The notes beneath the pieces were generated by a model, which saw only the letters and a program-made list of their open reading frames with translations, did not search any database and was not told the DNA's origin. A stretch of 64,000 bases of DNA from JACMNW01 sp031406155 (GTDB lineage: Bacteria > Pseudomonadota > Alphaproteobacteria > Rhodobacterales > Rhodobacteraceae): NCBI GenBank assembly GCA_031406155.1, contig JANOGW010000056.1, positions 124,001 to 188,000 of the forward strand. Direction: 5' to 3'. The translations under genes were made by a program, and so were the position numbers. This document shows positions 62,668-64,000 of the stretch, piece by piece. Numbering within the stretch: the first letter of the stretch is position 1; every line of letters begins with the position of its first letter.

Positions 62668-64000
62668 TTAATTCCCGGCACTTTCCATTTTCCGATTGGC
62701 AATGACGTTTTCCAGCCATCCCAGTTTCATCTCCGGCACCGACGACAACAAAAGATCCGTGTAATCGTCAAACGGCGGTGACAAGACATCGGTCTTGGTG
62801 CCATAGCGCGCGACCTTACCCTTGAACATCACGGCAATCCGGTCGGCAATCGCCCGGACCGTTGCCAGATCATGGGTGATGAACAGATAGGCCACACCTT
62901 CTTTGGCTTGCAAATCCAGCAACAACTTCAAAATGCCGTCTGCGACCAAAGGATCCAGCGCCGATGTGACTTCATCGCAGATGATCAACCGAGGCTTGGC
63001 CGCAAGCGACCGCGCGATGCACACACGCTGCTTCTGGCCGCCCGACAATTCTGCCGGATACCTGTCGATATAGCCTTTGCCCATCTCGATCTGGTCCAGC
63101 AGTTCTTGCACCCGAATGCGTTTGGCCTCGCCAGTAAGCCCAAAGTAAAACTGCAACGGCCGCCCGATGATGGTGCCCACCGTCTGGCGTGGGTTCATCG
63201 CCACATCGGCCATCTGGTAAATCATCTGCACTTCACGCAGATCATCCTTGCTGCGGTCCGCCAGTGCCGGGGGCATCTGCCGCCCCGCAAAGGTGATGCG
63301 CCCGGCAGAGGGTGGCAACAAGCCGGTGATCACCCGCGCAAGCGTCGATTTGCCCGATCCGGATTCGCCGACCACCGCCAGCGTCTGCCCCGCCGGCAAA
63401 TCCACTGTCACATCGGACAGCACATCAAGCTTGGTGCCGCGATACCGCGCAGTTATTCCGGCGACAGACAACACTGGTGCGGCGCCATCGGATTTTTCGA
63501 CATGCTCGATAGATCGCACCGATACCAGCGCGCGTGTATAGTCCTGCGCTGGCGCCTCGATGATCTGTTTTGTCGTGCCGTATTCCACCAACTTGCCGTG
63601 TCGAAGCACCATGATGTGATCGGCCACTTGCGCCACAACCGCAAGATCATGGGTGATGTACAGTGCCGCAACCCCGGTCTCGGCAATGGCTTCTTTGATC
63701 GCCGCCAGAACTTCGATCTGCGTCGTCACATCCAGCGCGGTTGTCGGCTCGTCAAACACCACCAGATCAGGCTTGGAACACAGCGCCATAGCCGTCATCA
63801 CGCGCTGCAACTGCCCGCCCGACACCTGGTGCGGAAACCGCTGCCCGATGGTTTCCGGGTTCGGCAGGCCAAGCTTGCGAAACATCACTACCGCCCGCGC
63901 CTCTGCCTCTGCCCGGCTACAAAGTCCGTGCTTCACCGTCGCTTCAACCACCTGTTCCATCAACTGTTTGGCCGGGTTGAAGGCCGCTGCTGCCGATTGG
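62668..64000 (-). CDS. ABC transporter ATP-binding protein, double ATPase (DppDF/OppDF-type), partial
   Basis: The gene runs off the right edge; in-frame codons before the ATG at 63963 read SAAAAFNPAKQLMEQVVEAT, as in full-length members. Within the window are the end of the first ATPase (HQVSGGQLQRVMTAMALCSK; VVFDEPTTALDV) and a complete second one with Walker A GESGSGKSTLARVITG, signature LSGGQKQRVCIARSLAAKPR and Walker B LIICDEVTSALD. Such fused ATPases power oligopeptide, dipeptide or opine import. The partner permeases would be outside. Confidence 0.92.
   Translation of the reverse strand, partial: QSAAAAFNPAKQLMEQVVEATVKHGLCSRAEAEARAVVMFRKLGLPNPETIGQRFPHQVSGGQLQRVMTAMALCSKPDLVVFDEPTTALDVTTQIEVLAAIKEAIAETGVAALYITHDLAVVAQVADHIMVLRHGKLVEYGTTKQIIEAPAQDYTRALVSVRSIEHVEKSDGAAPVLSVAGITARYRGTKLDVLSDVTVDLPAGQTLAVVGESGSGKSTLARVITGLLPPSAGRITFAGRQMPPALADRSKDDLREVQMIYQMADVAMNPRQTVGTIIGRPLQFYFGLTGEAKRIRVQELLDQIEMGKGYIDRYPAELSGGQKQRVCIARSLAAKPRLIICDEVTSALDPLVADGILKLLLDLQAKEGVAYLFITHDLATVRAIADRIAVMFKGKVARYGTKTDVLSPPFDDYTDLLLSSVPEMKLGWLENVIANRKMESAGN

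Overview
The window looks like chromosome from a GC-rich alphaproteobacterium, most likely of the Rhodobacterales (Paracoccaceae/Roseobacteraceae). The basis is the protein style, the leucine-catabolic operon, the gcvT-gcvH-gcvP operon behind a tandem glycine riboswitch, and small conserved proteins typical of that group. This is inference; no 16S or database search was possible.

Layout. 0-8.2 kb is ordinary chromosome: the end of a Fis-type regulator, an epoxide-hydrolase-like enzyme, NAD kinase, glyA, a membrane-anchored RTX-like protein, a YbfF-type esterase, and a divergent monooxygenase-like/WYL-regulator pair around a perfect palindrome. It also holds an IS110 remnant and a deleted ECF41-type sigma factor gene. 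8.2-18.1 kb is a tightly packed leucine/isovalerate catabolic operon: indolepyruvate oxidoreductase, isovaleryl-CoA dehydrogenase, both methylcrotonyl-CoA carboxylase subunits, HMG-CoA lyase and methylglutaconyl-CoA hydratase.

About 18.1-47.6 kb is a mosaic accessory element. Its left part carries a MobC/relaxase module. A large serine recombinase at its right end reads into the 3' end of a tRNA-Ala gene. Cargo includes: an AT-rich block with two tiny membrane proteins and a 1577-residue RTX protein whose metzincin zinc site is degenerate; ArdC antirestriction protein; a retron (reverse transcriptase fused to TOPRIM, with a readable msr-msd bounded by a perfect 13-bp inverted repeat); an EcoRII-like restriction-modification system with Vsr; a four-gene, translationally coupled cassette (unknown protein, QueC-like PP-loop enzyme, XRE-ImmA/IrrE protease, PIN-like protein) behind repeated TGACA-N-TGTCA boxes; an array of structured intergenic repeats; and a transfer-like operon (membrane protein, two exported proteins one with a vWA domain, VirD4/TraG-type coupling protein). 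I read 29-39.5 kb as a defence island. The QueC-like cassette is the best candidate for an undescribed system, and the repeat array is the best candidate for undescribed RNA structure.

47.6-64 kb returns to chromosome: tRNA-Ala, gcvP/gcvH/gcvT with riboswitch, a RocB-like M20 peptidase, a MATE exporter, glutamyl-tRNA synthetase, a DUF1801 protein, an IS110 relic, small membrane proteins, a cold-shock protein, a receiver-like protein, an HSL-type esterase with a class II aldolase, and the end of a double ABC ATPase that runs off the window. Glycine/serine one-carbon genes (glyA at 2 kb, gcv at 48-52 kb) lie on either side of the element.
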